Below are positions 17,722 to 27,883 of a stretch of DNA of 64,000 nucleotides, piece by piece. The position numbers and the translations under genes are program-made. The stretch is from Candidatus Borkfalkia faecavium (GTDB lineage Bacteria; Bacillota; Clostridia; Christensenellales; Borkfalkiaceae): the NCBI GenBank assembly GCA_019114755.1, contig DXEW01000005.1:62001-126000 (forward strand), given 5' to 3'. The notes under the pieces are model-generated. The model did no database searches, had not been told where the DNA came from, and was given only the letters and a program-made list of their open reading frames with translations. Positions within the stretch are counted from its first letter, which is position 1; every line of letters begins with the position of its first letter.

Positions 17722-18219
17722 ATGGTAAAAGTTGCGGTCATCATGGGAAGCAAATCGGACTTTGCAGTCGTAAAGCCCGCAGTCGCTGCGCTGCATCAGT
17801 TCGGCGTAGAGACGGAAGTGCGCGTCATTTCTGCGCACAGGACGCCGGACGCGGCGCACGCGTTTGCGGCTTCGGCGCAGGAAAATGGCTTTGAGGTCAT
17901 CATCTGCGCGGCGGGCAAGGCGGCGCATCTGGGCGGCGTGATCGCCGCGTATACAACGCTTCCCGTCATCGGCCTTCCCGTCAAGACGGACATGATGGGC
18001 GGGCTCGACAGCCTGCTCTCCATCGTGCAGATGCCTTCCGGCATCCCCGTGGCGACGGTGGGCGTGAACGGCGGCGAGAACGCGGGGCTTTTGGCGCTGC
18101 AGATCCTGGGGGTCAAATATCCCGAGATCTCTCAAAAGCTCAAAGAGTTCAAAAAGCAGATGGCGGAAAAGATCGCCGCAGACGATGCCGCCCTGCAAGA
18201 CGAGTTGAAAACTTTATAA
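17722..18219 (+). CDS. purE: N5-carboxyaminoimidazole ribonucleotide mutase
   Basis: A 165-residue class I PurE converting N5-CAIR to CAIR in purine synthesis. The N-terminal loop VIMGSKSDF and the ISAHRTPD motif with the catalytic histidine are present, as is AGKAAHLGG. First gene of the eight-gene purine cluster. GGAGG is 11 nt upstream of this ATG; an earlier ATG is in another frame. I see no purine riboswitch in the 95-base leader. Confidence 0.95.
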   Translation: MVKVAVIMGSKSDFAVVKPAVAALHQFGVETEVRVISAHRTPDAAHAFAASAQENGFEVIICAAGKAAHLGGVIAAYTTLPVIGLPVKTDMMGGLDSLLSIVQMPSGIPVATVGVNGGENAGLLALQILGVKYPEISQKLKEFKKQMAEKIAADDAALQDELKTL

Positions 18220-18257
18220 TTTTACCCTATATCAGAAAATTTTTGGAGGAGTTTATC

Positions 18258-18965
18258 ATGAAAAAGCTCGAACAATTATACGAAGGAAAGGCAAAAAAGG
18301 TGTATGCCACGGACGATCCCGACATCGTGATCGTCGACTATAAAGACGACGCCACCGCGTTCAACGGCCTGAAAAAGGGCACGATCAGCGGCAAGGGCGT
18401 CATCAACAACAAGATGAGCAACATGATGTTCCGCATCATGGAGCAGCACGGCATCCCCACGCATTTCGTGGAAGAGCTCTCCGATCGCGAAACGGCGGTC
18501 AAAAAGGTACAGATCGTGCCGCTGGAAGTCATCATCCGCAATACCGCCGCGGGCAGCTTTTCCAAGCGCTACGGCGTGCCGGAGGGCACCAAGTTGGCGA
18601 CGACGGTGTTCGAGTTCAGCTATAAGAACGATGACCTCGGCGATCCGCTGCTCAACGACTATCATGCCCTGGCGCTCAATCTCGCCACGCAGGAAGAGAT
18701 CGATACCATCAAGAACATGGCTTTTCGCGTCAACGATATCATGAAGGAATTCTTCAAAGGCCTGAATATCGACCTCATCGACTTCAAGCTCGAGTTCGGC
18801 AGATTCCACGGGCAGATCATCCTCGCGGACGAAATTTCTCCCGATACCTGCCGCTTCTGGGATATGACCACGGGCGAAAAACTGGATAAAGACCGCTTCA
18901 GAAGGGATATGGGCGGCGTTGAAGACGCATATAAAGAGGTGTTCGCGCGCCTGACCGCGAAGTGA
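18258..18965 (+). CDS. purC: SAICAR synthetase
   Basis: A 235-residue enzyme joining aspartate to CAIR using [16 protein letters not shown] at the N terminus binds ATP, and the family signature [11 protein letters not shown] and the segment [10 protein letters not shown] are conserved. Bacterial short form. The ATG at 18258 is chosen for its GGAGGA; the frame extends 15 nt upstream without an SD. Confidence 0.96.
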   Translation: MKKLEQLYEGKAKKVYATDDPDIVIVDYKDDATAFNGLKKGTISGKGVINNKMSNMMFRIMEQHGIPTHFVEELSDRETAVKKVQIVPLEVIIRNTAAGSFSKRYGVPEGTKLATTVFEFSYKNDDLGDPLLNDYHALALNLATQEEIDTIKNMAFRVNDIMKEFFKGLNIDLIDFKLEFGRFHGQIILADEISPDTCRFWDMTTGEKLDKDRFRRDMGGVEDAYKEVFARLTAK

Positions 18966-19005
18966 GCATCGCCGATTTTTTGAAAACAGCAAGGAGACGT
19001 ACAAC

Positions 19006-20034
19006 ATGGCAATATCCTACCGCGACAGCGGTGTCGATGTGGAGAGAGGTTATAAGGCAGTCGAATTGATGAAGCGCCACGTCAAGACCACGTTCGATGC
19101 GAACGTGCTGGGCGACATCGGTTCGTTCGGCGGGTTCTATTCCATCGCCGGCGAAAAGATGGAAGAGCCCGTGCTCGTCGCGGGGACGGACGGCGTGGGC
19201 ACAAAGCTCAAATACGCATTCCTCGCCGACAAGCACGATACCATCGGTATCGATGCGGTGGCGATGTGCGTCAACGACATCGTCTGCCAGGGCGCGAAGC
19301 CGCTGTTTTTCCTCGATTATTTTGCGACGGGCAGGCTTTCGCCCGAAACGGTGGCTACGGTCGTGTCCGGCGTCGCGGAGGGGTGCCGCCAGGCGGGCTG
19401 CGCCCTCATCGGCGGGGAAACTGCGGAAATGCCCGGCTTTTATGCGGACGGCGAGTACGACATCGCCGGGTTCGCCGTCGGCATCGTCGATAAAAAGAAT
19501 ATCATCAACGGCAAGAACATTCAGGCGGGCGACGCGCTCATCGGCATCGCTTCCAGCGGCATCCATTCCAACGGCTATTCGCTGGTCCGCCGCCTGTTCG
19601 GCGACAGCAGCAATTCGCGCGACCTTGACCGCTATGACGACCGCCTGAAAGACAAGGTGCTGAACGTACTCTTGACCCCGACCAAAATTTACGTCCGCAC
19701 CATCCTCGGCCTCATCTCCAAGGTGAAGGTGAAGGGGATCGCCCACATCACGGGCGGCGGCTTCATTGAAAATATCCCCCGCATCTTTCCCGAGGGCATC
19801 GGCTGCGAGATCGTAAAAGATTCGTACCCGCTCCCCGCGATCTTCCAGATCATGCAGGAGCGTTCCGAACTTTCCGACCGCGAGATCTACAACACTTTCA
19901 ACATGGGCATCGGCATGGTCGTCTGCGTCGCGCAGGCGGATGCGGAGCGCACGGTGAAAGAGCTGGAGGCTGCGGGCGAACGCGCCTATGTCATCGGCAA
20001 GACGGTCGAGGGAAGCGGGGTCACGCTGCTGTGA
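19006..20034 (+). CDS. purM: AIR synthetase
   Basis: A 342-residue FGAM cyclo-ligase. [40 protein letters not shown] and [13 protein letters not shown] are the family signatures for FGAM/ATP binding. SD AAGGAGA. The stop overlaps the purN start (GTGA), so purM and purN are translationally coupled. Confidence 0.97.
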   Translation: MAISYRDSGVDVERGYKAVELMKRHVKTTFDANVLGDIGSFGGFYSIAGEKMEEPVLVAGTDGVGTKLKYAFLADKHDTIGIDAVAMCVNDIVCQGAKPLFFLDYFATGRLSPETVATVVSGVAEGCRQAGCALIGGETAEMPGFYADGEYDIAGFAVGIVDKKNIINGKNIQAGDALIGIASSGIHSNGYSLVRRLFGDSSNSRDLDRYDDRLKDKVLNVLLTPTKIYVRTILGLISKVKVKGIAHITGGGFIENIPRIFPEGIGCEIVKDSYPLPAIFQIMQERSELSDREIYNTFNMGIGMVVCVAQADAERTVKELEAAGERAYVIGKTVEGSGVTLL

Positions 20035-20648
20035 AAAAGATAGCTGTTTTTGCCAGCGGTTCGGGCAGCGACTTCCAATCTGTCATCGACGCGAACGAGA
20101 AAGATCCCTTCTGCGAGATCGCCCTTCTCGTCGCTTCCAAAGCGGGCATCGGCGCCATCGCGCGGGCGCAGCGGCACGGCATCGAATATATCGTCTGCGA
20201 GAAGAAGAGCTTTGCCTCTTCCGAAGAGATGGGCGAAAAGCTGATCGCAGAGCTGCGTGCGCGCGGTATCGACTACGTCGTGCTCGCGGGGTATCTGTCC
20301 ATGGTGCCGGAAAACTTTGTCCGCGCCTATCCGGACAGGATCGTCAACATCCATCCCTCCCTCATCCCCAGCTTTTGCGGCAAGGGATACTACGGCATCA
20401 ACGTGCACCGCGCCGCCATCGAATACGGCGTCAAGCTTTCGGGGCTGACGGTGCACTTCGTCGACGAGCGGTACGATAACGGCGCCATCATCCTGCAGCG
20501 CGCCGTCGAAGTGCTCCCCGGCGACACGCCGGAAACGCTGCAGGGGCGCATTTTGGAACAGGAACACATCGCTCTGCCGCTCGCCGTCCGCTGGCTGACG
20601 ACGGGCAAGATCGTAAAGGAAGGCAGAAAGGTCAGCATCCTCCCGTAA
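20031..20648 (+). CDS. purN: Phosphoribosylglycinamide formyltransferase
   Basis: A 205-residue folate-dependent GAR transformylase. Catalytic Asn and His in [10 protein letters not shown], the second histidine in LTVHFVDE and the Asp in YDNGAIILQ are all present. It has a short insert (CGKGYYGIN) instead of the usual G-x-H stretch, seen in clostridial PurN. It starts with GTG. Confidence 0.95.
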   Translation: MKKIAVFASGSGSDFQSVIDANEKDPFCEIALLVASKAGIGAIARAQRHGIEYIVCEKKSFASSEEMGEKLIAELRARGIDYVVLAGYLSMVPENFVRAYPDRIVNIHPSLIPSFCGKGYYGINVHRAAIEYGVKLSGLTVHFVDERYDNGAIILQRAVEVLPGDTPETLQGRILEQEHIALPLAVRWLTTGKIVKEGRKVSILP

Positions 20649-20690
20649 AGCCGCGGGAAGCGAGCGAATAAACATTTCGAGGACGTGAAA

Positions 20691-21410
20691 ATGAACGTGT
20701 ACACCCTCTCCGATATCGGAGAATCGATCAAAGACAACAGCTATGTGGGGCGCGGCATCGTCATCGGCAAGAGCGCGGACGGCAAAAAGGCGGTCTTTGC
20801 CTATTTTATCATGGGCAGGAGCGAGAACAGCCGCAACCGCATCTTCCGCGAAGAAGGGGACGACGTCACCATCTACCCGTATGACGAGAGCAAGGTCAAA
20901 GACCCTTCGCTCATCATCTACTCGCCCGTGCGCACGCTGGAGCGCTGCACGGTGGTGACCAACGGCGACCAGACGGATACCGTCCGCGACCATCTTCTCA
21001 AGGGCAGCACCTTCGAGGCGGCGCTGGATACGCGCTGCTTTGAGCCGGACGCGCCCAACTTCACCCCCCGTATCAGCGGCATCCTGCAATTTGACGGCGG
21101 CGATTTTACATATAAAATGAGCATCCTCAAGAGTGCGGACGCGGAGGGGAGCGCCTGCAACCGCTTCACCTTCTCGTATGCGCCCGTCTGCGGCGTGGGG
21201 CATTTTCTGCACACCTATAACTGCGACGGAGACCCCATCCCCACCTTTACCGGAGAGCCGGAGCGCGTTTTGATCCCGAACGATATCCGCGCCTTTGCCG
21301 AAGATCTGTGGGGCAACCTCAATGCAGACAACAAAATTTCGCTCTATGTCCGCTACATCGACCTTGCGACGGGCAAGTACGAGAAAGTTCTGATCAATAA
21401 ATACGAATAA
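20691..21410 (+). CDS. PurO-type IMP cyclohydrolase
   Basis: A 239-residue protein of the IMP cyclohydrolase family first known from archaea (PurO). The N-terminal nucleophile-like fold shows in YVGRGIVIGKSADGKKAVFAY, MGRSENSRNRIF, and a central RISGILQFDG. It closes FAICAR to IMP, replacing the N-terminal domain of PurH. GAGGA precedes the ATG at 20691; a GTG 6 nt earlier is too close to it. Its position just before a standalone AICAR transformylase fits this role. Confidence 0.85.
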   Translation: MNVYTLSDIGESIKDNSYVGRGIVIGKSADGKKAVFAYFIMGRSENSRNRIFREEGDDVTIYPYDESKVKDPSLIIYSPVRTLERCTVVTNGDQTDTVRDHLLKGSTFEAALDTRCFEPDAPNFTPRISGILQFDGGDFTYKMSILKSADAEGSACNRFTFSYAPVCGVGHFLHTYNCDGDPIPTFTGEPERVLIPNDIRAFAEDLWGNLNADNKISLYVRYIDLATGKYEKVLINKYE

Positions 21411-21421
21411 GGAGGAGGCAT

Positions 21422-22606
21422 ATGAACGAATTTCAGCTCAAGTACGGCTGCAACCCCAACCAAAAGCCCGCCCGCATCTTTATGGCGGACGGTTCCGATC
21501 TGCCGCTCGAGATCTTGAACGGCAGGCCGGGGTATATCAACTTTTTGGATGCGCTGAACAGCTGGCAGCTGGTCAAAGAGCTCAAGGAGAATACGGGCAT
21601 GGTCTCGGCGACCTCCTTCAAGCACGTCAGCCCGACCTCTGCCGCTGTGGGTAAAAAACTCTCCGAGCGCCTGAAAAAGTCCTGCTTTGTGGACGATATC
21701 GAAGGGCTTGACGATTCGCCGCTCGCCTGTGCCTACGCCCGCGCGCGCGGCACGGACAGGATGTCTTCCTTCGGCGACTGGATCGCCCTCTCCGACGAGT
21801 GCGACGAGGTCACGGCGCGCATCATCGCCCGCGAGGTATCCGACGGCATCATCGCCCCCGGCTATTCTCCCAAGGCGCTGGAAATTTTGAAGGGGAAGCG
21901 GAAGGGGGGATACAACATCGTCAAGATCCATCCCGATTACCGCCCCGACCCCATCGAGCGCAAACAGGTGTTCGGCATCACCTTCGAGCAGGGGCGCAAC
22001 GAATTCAAGATCGACGCGGATCTGTTGAAAAACATCGTCACCAAGAACAAAGACCTGCCGCAGGAGGCCGCGACCGACCTCATCATCTCCCTTATCACCC
22101 TCAAATACACGCAGTCCAATTCCGTCTGCTTTGCCGTAGACGGGCAGGCGATCGGCGTGGGGGCGGGGCAGCAGTCGCGCATCCACTGCACGCGCCTGGC
22201 GGGGAACAAGGCGGACCTTTGGCACCTGCGCCAGCACGACAAGGTGCTCGGCTTGCAGTTCGCCGATGGCATCGGCAGACCGGATAAGAACAACATCATC
22301 GATATCTATCTTTCCGATGAATGCGAAGACGTGCTCGGCGACGACGTGTGGCGCAAATATTTTGCCGTCCGCCCCGAACCCTTCACCAAAGAGGAGCAGC
22401 GCGCCTATCTTTCTACCATCAGCGGCGTGTCTTTGGGGAGCGACGCATTCTTCCCTTTCTCCGACAATATCGAGCGGGCTAAAAAGAGCGGCGTCAGCTA
22501 TGTGGCGCAGCCGGGCGGCTCCGTGCGAGACGACCTCGTCATCGAGGCGTGCGATAAATACAACATGGTGATGGCATTTACGGGCATGCGCCTGTTCCAT
22601 CATTGA
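21422..22606 (+). CDS. Standalone AICAR transformylase (PurH C-domain-like)
   Basis: A 394-residue enzyme that formylates AICAR with 10-formyl-THF. The catalytic Lys-His pair is in ATSFKHVSPTSAAVG, and substrate motifs ARARGTDRMSSFGDW and IGVGAGQQSRIHCTRLA are intact. It lacks the N-terminal cyclohydrolase domain of bifunctional PurH (about 520 residues); the neighbour upstream supplies that step. GGAGGAGG precedes the ATG. Confidence 0.92.
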   Translation: MNEFQLKYGCNPNQKPARIFMADGSDLPLEILNGRPGYINFLDALNSWQLVKELKENTGMVSATSFKHVSPTSAAVGKKLSERLKKSCFVDDIEGLDDSPLACAYARARGTDRMSSFGDWIALSDECDEVTARIIAREVSDGIIAPGYSPKALEILKGKRKGGYNIVKIHPDYRPDPIERKQVFGITFEQGRNEFKIDADLLKNIVTKNKDLPQEAATDLIISLITLKYTQSNSVCFAVDGQAIGVGAGQQSRIHCTRLAGNKADLWHLRQHDKVLGLQFADGIGRPDKNNIIDIYLSDECEDVLGDDVWRKYFAVRPEPFTKEEQRAYLSTISGVSLGSDAFFPFSDNIERAKKSGVSYVAQPGGSVRDDLVIEACDKYNMVMAFTGMRLFHH

Positions 22607-22613
22607 TCAGAAG

Positions 22614-22651
22614 CAAAAGCGCCGTTTTATTGTCCGTGCGCTTTTGTTTTT
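22614..22651 (+). terminator. Terminator within the purine cluster
   Basis: Stem CAAAAGCGC (22614-22622) / GCGCTTTTG (22638-22646) with a 15-nt loop, then five T residues. It divides purE-to-AICAR transformylase from purD-purL. Confidence 0.8.
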
Positions 22652-22659
22652 CTCAATAT

Positions 22660-22681
22660 GCGAAGTACTATGTCTGACATA
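22660..22681. repeat. Palindromic-motif copy D upstream of purD
   Basis: GCGAAGTACTATGTCTGACA... shares GCGAAGTACTATGTC with copies E and F. It lies between the terminator and purD (start 22714), where a promoter for purD would be expected; I do not see a standard one. Confidence 0.55.
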
Positions 22682-22713
22682 AATTGATCTAAACGACAGA
22701 ATATGAGGTTAGA

Positions 22714-24000
22714 ATGAACGTTTTAGTGATCGGAAACGGCGGCAGGGAGCACGCGATCGTCCATGCGCTCGCCAAGAGCCCGCTCGTCGATAAAATGTAC
22801 TGCATGAAGGGCAACGCGGGCATCGCCGAGCTTGCCGAATGCGTCGACGTCGATTATTGCGACGTAAAGGCGGTCGGCGACTGGGTAGACGCCCATCCGG
22901 ACGTCGAATATACCGTCATCGCCCCCGATGACCCGCTGGCGCTCGGCCTTGCGGACGAGCTGGAAGGGCGCGGGCACCGCGTGTTCGGGCCCAACAAGGC
23001 CGCCGCGCAGATCGAGGCGAGCAAGTCGTTTGCCAAACAGCTGATGAAAAAGTACGGCATCCCCACGGCCGCCTATGAGGTATTCGACGACTACGATAAG
23101 GCGCTCGCCTATGTGCGGGGCGGCAAATTCCCCGTGGTGCTGAAGGCGGACGGGCTGGCCCTGGGCAAGGGCGTGCTCATCTGCGAAACGCTTGAAGAGG
23201 CGGAGCAGGGGCTGCGGCAGATCATGCTCGACAAGGCGTTCGGCGCCGCCGGCAACAAGGTGGTGATAGAGGAGTTCCTGCAGGGCAAGGAGTTCACCCC
23301 CGGAGAAGAGGTCTCCGTGCTCACCTTTACCGACGGCAAGACGATCGTGCCCATGCTCGCCAGCTGCGACCATAAGCGGGCGCTGGACGGCGACAAGGGG
23401 CTGAATACGGGCGGCATGGGTACCTTCACGCCCTGCCCGTTTTATTCGCAGGAGATCGCCGACGAGGTGATGCAGAACATTTTGCTGCCCACCGTGCACG
23501 CTATGAACGCGGAGGGGCGGCCCTTCAAGGGCGTCCTGTACTGCGGGCTGATGCGCACGCCAGAGGGGATGAAAGTGGTGGAATACAACGCCCGCTTCGG
23601 CGACCCAGAAACGCAGGTGGTGCTGCCCATGCTCAAGACCGACCTGATGGAGATCTTCCAGGCCATCACCGACGAGCGCCTCGCCGATATCAACATCGAA
23701 TGGGAACAGGGCGCGTGCGTCTGCGTGGTGCTTGCCAGCGGCGGCTATCCGCAAAAGTATGAAAAGGGCAAGCCGATCGAGATCGGTGCGCTGGACGAAG
23801 ACGTCATCTTATACCATGCCGGCACCGCCCGCAAAGACGGCGCGCTGGTGACGAGCGGCGGCAGGGTGCTCGGCGTGTGCGCCAAGGGCGACACCGTGGC
23901 CGAGGCGCGCAAGAAGGCGTACGCAAATATCCAAAAGATCAAGTTTGAAGGCATGCAGTACCGCAGCGACATCGGCATCAAATATAACGCAGGGGTCTGA
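22714..24000 (+). CDS. purD: Phosphoribosylamine--glycine ligase
   Basis: A 428-residue GAR synthetase (ATP-grasp). VLVIGNGGREHAIVHAL at the N terminus, FGPNKAAAQIEASKSFAK, FPVVLKADGLALGKGV and the signature RFGDPETQVVLPML are canonical. SD GAGG. purL begins 3 nt after the stop. Confidence 0.97.
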   Translation: MNVLVIGNGGREHAIVHALAKSPLVDKMYCMKGNAGIAELAECVDVDYCDVKAVGDWVDAHPDVEYTVIAPDDPLALGLADELEGRGHRVFGPNKAAAQIEASKSFAKQLMKKYGIPTAAYEVFDDYDKALAYVRGGKFPVVLKADGLALGKGVLICETLEEAEQGLRQIMLDKAFGAAGNKVVIEEFLQGKEFTPGEEVSVLTFTDGKTIVPMLASCDHKRALDGDKGLNTGGMGTFTPCPFYSQEIADEVMQNILLPTVHAMNAEGRPFKGVLYCGLMRTPEGMKVVEYNARFGDPETQVVLPMLKTDLMEIFQAITDERLADINIEWEQGACVCVVLASGGYPQKYEKGKPIEIGALDEDVILYHAGTARKDGALVTSGGRVLGVCAKGDTVAEARKKAYANIQKIKFEGMQYRSDIGIKYNAGV

Positions 24001-24003
24001 GGA

Positions 24004-27000
24004 ATGATTTACAGAGTATATGTAGAAAAGAAAGAGAATTTGCAGGCGAAAAAGATCCGCGAAGACGTGCGCACGCAGCTGGGCATCGACGCGGAAGACG
24101 TGCGCGAGATCATCCGCTACGACGCGGAGGGCCTCTCCGCCGAGGAGCTGGAAGGGGCGATCGTCAACGTATTTTCCGAACCGCCCGTCGATACAGTCTA
24201 CCGCGAAGAGCTGCCCGCCGACCTTGCGGGCTACACCGTGTTTGCCATCGCCTTTTTGGACGGGCAGTACGACCAGCGCGCGGACAGCGCGGCGCAGTGC
24301 ATCCAGTTGCTGACGCAGAAGACCCGCCCGCTCATCAAGTGCGCGCGCGTCATCGCCGTCAAAGGCGTTTCCGAAGAGCAGTTGGCGCGCATCAAAAAAC
24401 ACCTCATCAACCCGGTCGAGAGTGCGGAAGTATCCATGGAAAAGCCCGCCACGCTGGCGCGGGCAAAGATGCAGACGCACGACGTGCCCTCCATCGACGG
24501 GTTCATCGGCATGACGGATGAACAGATCGCCGCCTATCACCGCAAAAACGGCTTTGCCATGAGCGTGGAGGACCTCTGCTTCGTCCGCGACTATTTCAAA
24601 AAGGAAGGGCGCGACCCGTCCGAGACGGAGATCAAGGTCATCGACACCTATTGGTCGGATCATTGCCGCCACACGACCTTTGCTACCGAGATCAAAGACG
24701 TGCATATCCATTCCGACAACCCGCACGTCGCCAAGGCGTACGGGCTGTACCAAGAGCTGTTCGACGAGTTCAATGCCGGGCGCGCGGATAAATATCCCTG
24801 CCTGATGGATATCGCCACCATCGCCGTCAAAAAATTGAAAAAGGAAGGACGTTTGGACAATTTGGACGTCTCCGACGAGATCAACGCCTGCTCTATCTGC
24901 GTCGACGTCGTTTTGGACGGCAAGCCGGAAAAATACCTCGTTATGTTCAAGAATGAGACGCACAACCACCCCACGGAGATCGAGCCGTTCGGCGGCGCGG
25001 CGACCTGCCTGGGCGGCGCCATCCGCGACCCGCTGTCGGGCAGGACGTACGTCTATCAGGCGATGCGCATCACGGGCAGCGCCGACCCGCGCGAAAAAAT
25101 CGAAGATACGCTCCCCGGCAAGCTGCCCCAGCGCTCGATCACCAAGACGGCCGCGGCGGGCTTCTCTTCCTACGGCAACCAGATCGGCCTGGCGACGGGC
25201 ATCGTAGACGAGGTGTATCACCCCGGCTATAAGGCGAAGAGGCTGGAGACGGGCTTCGTGGTCGGCGGCGCCAAGCGCGACATGGTCTACCGCGAAAAGC
25301 CGAAGAAAGGGGACATCATCATCCTTTTGGGCGGCGAAACGGGCCGCGACGGCTGCGGCGGTGCCACCGGTTCTTCCAAGGCGCATGACAGCCACTCGGT
25401 GGAGACGTGCGGCGCCGAGGTGCAGAAGGGCAACCCGCTCACCGAGCGCAAACTGCAGCGCCTGTTCCTGAACGGCGAAGCCACCCGCATAATCAAAAAG
25501 TGCAACGACTTCGGCGCGGGCGGCGTCTCCGTCGCCATCGGCGAACTCTCCGACGGGCTTATCATCGACCTCGACCGCGTCCCCCTCAAATATGAAGGGC
25601 TTTCGGGCACGGAGCTCGCCATTTCCGAATCGCAGGAGCGCATGGCCGTCGTCGTCGCGCCCGAAAATCAGAACGCCTTTATTCGCCTGGCCGCGGAAGA
25701 GAACCTGACAGCTACGCCCGTCGCCGTCGTGACGGACGACCGCCGTATGAAGATGCTGTTCAAGGGCAGGGAGATCGTCGATATTTCCAGAGACTTTTTG
25801 GATACCAACGGCGTCAAGCAGGTCATCGGTGCCGAGATCGAAGAGCGCCGCGTGCGCTATTTCGATGAAAAAGAAAAATCGTTTGCCAAAGACCTGCTCG
25901 CATCCCTCTCCGGGCTGAACGTGTGCTCGAAAAAGGGCCTGTCGGAGATGTTCGATTCGACCATCGGTTCGCGCAGCGTGTACATGCCCTTTGGCGGAAA
26001 GAACCAGCTGACGCCCGCCATCGCCATGGCGGCGAAGATCTGCGGCGGCGAAACGGACGACGCGACCGTCTCCGCTTATGGTTATTGCGCGGAACTGATG
26101 AGCGAAAGCCCCTTCACGGGCGCCATCTACAGCATCGTCACTTCCGTAGCAAAGCTTGTCGCCGCGGGCTGCGATTACGACGCCGTCCGCCTGACCTTCC
26201 AGGAATATTTCATGCGCCTGAACCGCGACCCGAAGCGCTGGGGCGTGCCGCTGGCGGCACTGCTGGGCGCGCTGTACGCGCAGATCGGCCTTGGCCTGGG
26301 CGCCATCGGCGGCAAGGACAGCATGAGCGGCAGCTTCGAACATATCGACGTGCCGCCCACGCTCATCTCCTTCGCGCTCGCGCCCGCAAAGGCGAGCAAG
26401 CTGATCGGCAACGTGTTTACCGCCGCGGGGCAGAAGGTGTACTGGCTGCGCATCCCCAAAGATGAGAGCGGCATCCCCGACTTTGCGGCGCTGGCGCAGC
26501 TGTACCGCAAGGTATATGCGGGCGTGCAGGGCGGCAATATCCGCTTTGCCACCGTGGTCGAAAACGGCGGTATCGGCGCCGCCATCGCCAAATCTTGCCT
26601 CGGCAACGGTATCGGCTTCAAGTTTGCCTTGGATCCGAACGCGCTGCTGAGCGAAAAGTACGGCGAATTGCTGGTGACGCTGGAAGACGCCTCCGCCTTC
26701 CCCGAAGCCGTTCTGGTCGGCAAGACCGCCGATGACGCGGCTCTTTCCTGCGGCGGCGACAGCGTCTCGCTGCGCGAAGCTGCGGCGGCGTTTACCGGCA
26801 CGCTGGAGGCGGTGTTCCCGAATACCGCCGCGGCGGCAGGCGAAGCGAAGTGCGTCGATTTCCGCGCCAAGGGCGCGGGTACCAAAACGGCCGCCAAGAT
26901 CGCAAAGCCGCGCGTGTTCATCCCCGTGTTCCCCGGCACCAACTGCGAGCTGGATACGGCGCGCAAGTTCCGCCTTGCCGGCGCGGAGACGGAGACGGTG

Positions 27001-27702
27001 GTGGTGCGCAACCGCTCCGCGCGGGATATCGAAGAGAGCGCCAAGGCCATCGCCGCGGCCATCGCCCGCAGCAATATCATCGCCTTCCCGGGCGGATTTT
27101 CGGGCGGCGACGAACCGGACGGCAGCGGCAAGTTCATCGCCACCACCTTCCGCAACCCGTATATCGCCGAAGAGGTGATGAAGCTTTTACAGGTGCGCGA
27201 CGGCCTCATCCTCGGCATCTGCAACGGCTTCCAGGCGCTGATCAAGCTTGGCCTCGTGCCGTACGGCGAGATCAGGCCGCTGACGGAAAGCAGCCCGACT
27301 TTGACCTATAACAACATCTCGCGCCACGTCTCCACCCTGGTGGATATCCGCGTTTCTTCCGACCTTTCGCCCTGGCTGTCCGCCTGCAAAGTGGGCGACG
27401 TGTTCACCGTTCCCGTATCGCACGGCGAAGGGCGCATCGTGGCGCCCGAGAGCGTGCTGAGCGAGATGGCGGCGCGGGGGCAGATCGCGACGCAGTATGC
27501 CGACCAAAGCGGCAAGCCCACCATGCTGTACCCGTACAATCCCAACGGCTCGGCATGGGCGATCGAGGGCATCACTTCGCCGGACGGCAGGGTGTACGGT
27601 AAGATGGGCCACACCGAGCGTACAGGCGAAAACCTGTACAAGAACTGCGAAGGCAACTTCGACATGAAGCTGTTTGAAAGCGGCGTCGGGTACTTCCGCT
27701 GA
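24004..27702 (+). CDS. purL: Single-chain FGAM synthetase
   Basis: A 1232-residue large PurL that fuses three activities. Residues 1 to about 75 resemble PurS; the middle holds the two ATP/FGAR halves (YWSDHCRHTTFATEI, FKNETHNHPTEIEPFGGAAT, GKDSMSGSFE); the C-terminal part from about residue 970 is a glutaminase (FPGTNCELDTA, FPGGFSGGDEPDGSG, catalytic Cys in LGICNGFQAL). Gram-positive bacteria often have separate purS-purQ-purL; the fused form is known in some Clostridia. purF and purB are not in this window. Confidence 0.96.
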   Translation: MIYRVYVEKKENLQAKKIREDVRTQLGIDAEDVREIIRYDAEGLSAEELEGAIVNVFSEPPVDTVYREELPADLAGYTVFAIAFLDGQYDQRADSAAQCIQLLTQKTRPLIKCARVIAVKGVSEEQLARIKKHLINPVESAEVSMEKPATLARAKMQTHDVPSIDGFIGMTDEQIAAYHRKNGFAMSVEDLCFVRDYFKKEGRDPSETEIKVIDTYWSDHCRHTTFATEIKDVHIHSDNPHVAKAYGLYQELFDEFNAGRADKYPCLMDIATIAVKKLKKEGRLDNLDVSDEINACSICVDVVLDGKPEKYLVMFKNETHNHPTEIEPFGGAATCLGGAIRDPLSGRTYVYQAMRITGSADPREKIEDTLPGKLPQRSITKTAAAGFSSYGNQIGLATGIVDEVYHPGYKAKRLETGFVVGGAKRDMVYREKPKKGDIIILLGGETGRDGCGGATGSSKAHDSHSVETCGAEVQKGNPLTERKLQRLFLNGEATRIIKKCNDFGAGGVSVAIGELSDGLIIDLDRVPLKYEGLSGTELAISESQERMAVVVAPENQNAFIRLAAEENLTATPVAVVTDDRRMKMLFKGREIVDISRDFLDTNGVKQVIGAEIEERRVRYFDEKEKSFAKDLLASLSGLNVCSKKGLSEMFDSTIGSRSVYMPFGGKNQLTPAIAMAAKICGGETDDATVSAYGYCAELMSESPFTGAIYSIVTSVAKLVAAGCDYDAVRLTFQEYFMRLNRDPKRWGVPLAALLGALYAQIGLGLGAIGGKDSMSGSFEHIDVPPTLISFALAPAKASKLIGNVFTAAGQKVYWLRIPKDESGIPDFAALAQLYRKVYAGVQGGNIRFATVVENGGIGAAIAKSCLGNGIGFKFALDPNALLSEKYGELLVTLEDASAFPEAVLVGKTADDAALSCGGDSVSLREAAAAFTGTLEAVFPNTAAAAGEAKCVDFRAKGAGTKTAAKIAKPRVFIPVFPGTNCELDTARKFRLAGAETETVVVRNRSARDIEESAKAIAAAIARSNIIAFPGGFSGGDEPDGSGKFIATTFRNPYIAEEVMKLLQVRDGLILGICNGFQALIKLGLVPYGEIRPLTESSPTLTYNNISRHVSTLVDIRVSSDLSPWLSACKVGDVFTVPVSHGEGRIVAPESVLSEMAARGQIATQYADQSGKPTMLYPYNPNGSAWAIEGITSPDGRVYGKMGHTERTGENLYKNCEGNFDMKLFESGVGYFR

Positions 27703-27719
27703 TCGAAATATGGCAAAAC

Positions 27720-27751
27720 GGGCGTCCGCCGTGCGGGCGCCCGCGTTTTTT
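27720..27751 (+). terminator. Terminator after purL
   Basis: GGGCGTCCGC-cgt-GCGGGCGCCC (one U-G pair), followed by GCG and six T residues. Confidence 0.85.
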
Positions 27752-27802
27752 GCCGTTTTGCATACTACTATGCGTGGCATACTATGTATTTGTTTGCGGC
27801 AA
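27750..27802. repeat. Palindromic motif copy C with flanking inverted arms
   Basis: CATACTACTATG (27761-27772) followed by CGTGGCATA, flanked by TTGCCG (27750-27755) and CGGCAA (27797-27802). Same organisation as copy B at 12459-12505. Confidence 0.6.
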
Positions 27803-27817
27803 TTTCCCGCAAATCCC

Positions 27818-27846
27818 TTTACAAATTTCCTATCTTGTGCTATAAT
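27818..27846 (+). promoter_or_regulatory. Promoter of nrdR
   Basis: -35 TTTACA (27818-27823), 17-nt spacer, -10 TATAAT (27841-27846). The AT-rich stretch CTATATATAATACAATAG just downstream could hold an NrdR box, but I cannot confirm it. Confidence 0.8.
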
Positions 27847-27883
27847 CTATATATAATACAATAGATGGTAGAGGGCGAAGGAT

